Below are positions 62,561 to 64,000 of a stretch of DNA of 64,000 nt, in pieces; position 1 is the stretch's first letter; each line of letters begins with the position of its first letter. The DNA comes from Streptomyces sp. NBC_01460 (lineage in GTDB: Bacteria > Actinomycetota > Actinomycetes > Streptomycetales > Streptomycetaceae): NCBI RefSeq assembly GCF_036227405.1, contig NZ_CP109473.1, positions 6,448,001 to 6,512,000 on the forward strand. The letters run 5' to 3'. The position numbers were made by a program, and so were the translations under genes. The notes beneath the pieces were generated by a model. It had not been told where the DNA came from, searched no databases, and worked only from the letters and a program-made list of their open reading frames with translations.

Positions 62561-62932
62561 TCAGCGGCTCGCCGCGCGGGCCCACAGATACAGCGGGATC
62601 TGAAGAGGGAGCCGGCCGTAGGCGAGTGCCCGGGCGGGTGCGGGGCGGTCGCGCCAGTCGTACGCCATCTTGATGTTGGCGGGGAAGACGCCGACGAAGA
62701 AGAGCGCTGTGGCGCGGGCACTGAGGCTCCGGGTGCGCGGCAGGGCAAGGCCTGCCGCGAGCGCCAGCTCCACGGCGCCACTGGCCCGCGTCCAGGTCCT
62801 CGGGCTGCCGGGCAGGCTACGCGGCACGGTCCCGTCGAACGGCGCGGGGGCCGCGAAGTGCGCGATCCCGGCGGCGGCCATCAGTCCTGCGAGCAGCAGG
62901 GGCGAGCGCGGGACGAGCGGGACGCGTGCCAT
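62561..62932 (-). CDS. DoxX-family-like membrane protein
   Basis: A 123-residue protein with four predicted helices (LLLAGLMAAAGIAHFAAPAP, SGAVELALAAGLALPRTRSL, ATALFFVGVFPANIKMAYDW, LPLQIPLYLWARAAS). The pattern GxxHFxxPxxF and VFPANIKMA matches DoxX-like proteins, whose biochemical role is not settled. The ATG is well placed. It is a single-gene unit between cupin and small calcium-loop genes. Confidence 0.85.
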   Translation of the reverse strand: MARVPLVPRSPLLLAGLMAAAGIAHFAAPAPFDGTVPRSLPGSPRTWTRASGAVELALAAGLALPRTRSLSARATALFFVGVFPANIKMAYDWRDRPAPARALAYGRLPLQIPLYLWARAASR

Positions 62933-63062
62933 GGGGGCTCCTGGAACTCGGCCGGTGCGGTCGGGCTTGATGTTACTCCGAGGTAAGAACGGCCCTCGGT
63001 CCCCGGTGGGGGCGATGCTCGGTACGTCGGAGCCGTACGCGCCTCCGGGAAGCCCCCATACG

Positions 63063-63101
63063 CCTGTGTCCGGGACTCCCGGATGGAGTCCCGGACACAG
63101 G
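63063..63101 (-). terminator. Terminator of the calcium-loop protein gene
   Basis: A perfect 17-bp stem, left 63063-63079 (starts CCTGTGTCC) and right 63085-63101 (ends GGACACAGG), with a 5-nt loop CGGAT. It begins 31 nt past the stop of the minus-strand gene at 63133. Confidence 0.92.
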
Positions 63102-63132
63102 TGCCGAGAGGGTGGGCCGGCTACGCGGGCGC

Positions 63133-63384
63133 TCAGGGTTCCACCGGATGTCCGCCGTCCCCCTCGACCACGACGCGGTCCTCGCCGGCCTCCGCCGCGC
63201 GCTCGACCATGGTGATGTCGACCTCACCGTCGCCGGTGGTGTCGAACTGGTAGACGTCCGCCTTGCCGTCGCCTGTGGTGTCCGTCATCCACACGTCGGC
63301 CTTGCCGTCCCCGTTGGTGTCCGCCGACAGCACTACGTGGTGTTCGTTACCGCGGGTCTCCACGACATCATCATTTCTGTCCAT
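63133..63384 (-). CDS. Small Asp-rich calcium-loop protein (DxDGD repeats)
   Basis: An 83-residue soluble protein containing three tandem loops DTNGDGKADVW, DTTGDGKADVY and DTTGDGEVDIT (about 26-60), the EF-hand/dockerin-like calcium-binding pattern D-x-x-G-D-G-x-x-D. No signal peptide is visible, so it is probably cytoplasmic. ATG 63384; the frame is open to 63816 but lacks support. A strong terminator follows. Function unknown; a calcium or metal buffer is one possibility. Confidence 0.8.
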   Translation of the reverse strand: MDRNDDVVETRGNEHHVVLSADTNGDGKADVWMTDTTGDGKADVYQFDTTGDGEVDITMVERAAEAGEDRVVVEGDGGHPVEP

Positions 63385-63671
63385 GACCGCCGCTTGCCCC
63401 TCGGCCGTTGCCCGAAACGTGCCGAGCGGACCGCCGTCACGACCAACCCGATCGGATACCGGGGAAGCGCGGACCGACTGCGAGATCCTCCCCCGGCCCA
63501 CGTGCGCCGGGTGGTCCTGCGCACGCTGCAGCGGCGCTCCCCACGGGAGGGGGAGCAGTCCCAGGCGTACGGCCGGGTATTCGGCAACGACCTCGGGAAC
63601 GCCAGGGAGGCGCTGCGCTGCTGTCCGACCGGATCGAGACCACACCTCGGGCACGGGGCGACAGCGCGGTG

Positions 63672-64000
<329 letters not shown>

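Noticed and set aside
63385..63671. Plus-strand frame containing VRRVVLRTLQRRSPREGEQS
   Set aside because: Some coding-like bias but no start site, family or sustained frame; may be part of a decayed gene, too weak to call.

Overview
The window looks like a stretch of Streptomyces (or close actinobacterial) chromosome. GC is very high with strong G/C preference at third codon positions, GTG and TTG starts are common, genes in operons overlap by 4 nt, and the gene families are typical of the genus. No rRNA, tRNA or CRISPR array was seen. All assignments come from reading the sequence; no database search was run.

Layout. 1-1113 (-): start of a NIT-domain sensor kinase cut by the window edge. 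1405-1755: a possible small gene. 1849-8584 (+): a complete Mrp/Mnh Na+/H+ antiporter operon (A-B fusion, C, D, E, F, G), each gene overlapping the next by 4 nt, with an odd 60-nt higher-order repeat at the end of mrpC. 8688-27278: an exopolysaccharide locus. It holds a CDP-alcohol phosphatidyltransferase, a cytidylyltransferase, three glycosyltransferases, a Wzz/tyrosine-kinase-like protein with a degenerate P-loop, Wzx-like and Wzy-like membrane proteins, GDP-mannose dehydratase and GDP-fucose synthase, a priming sugar-phosphate transferase, a lipoprotein and two large secreted beta-propeller/FN3/LamG paralogues. The last three are locked in one overlapping operon with gmd and a GT2 enzyme, so surface proteins and fucose-containing glycan are probably made together.

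27479-29862: ankyrin-repeat protein, perfect bidirectional terminator, catalase that appears to start at ATT, and a C-terminally truncated Fur/CatR-type regulator overlapping it, with a Fur-type 7-1-7 palindrome upstream. 29863-31939: alkylation repair genes (Ada-AlkA fusion, Ogt). 31997-35300: accessory genes, including a small membrane protein broken by a G-run frameshift, a methyltransferase and a GNAT enzyme. 35709-43099: a five-gene cassette of SWIM-like zinc protein, unknown protein, vWA protein, MoxR ATPase and DUF5682-type protein. 43192-44342: a gene broken by an exact 7-bp tandem duplication, then an IS5-type transposase fragment. 44412-50103: macrodomain protein, PucR-type regulator, and a monooxygenase-SDR-MFS operon.

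50177-58580: a phosphonate uptake and breakdown locus (GntR regulator, FAD oxidase, phosphonatase-like hydrolase, ABC transporter with lipoprotein receptor, secreted alkaline-phosphatase-family protein). 58670-59557 (-): secreted GH25 lysozyme, with a perfect palindrome carrying the DasR-responsive-element core about 0.3 kb upstream. 60260-63384: methyltransferase, secreted lipase, cupin, DoxX-like protein and a small Asp-rich calcium-loop protein. 63672-64000 (-): the C-terminal remnant of a class II DAHP synthase, apparently joined out of frame to an N-terminal piece after an internal deletion.
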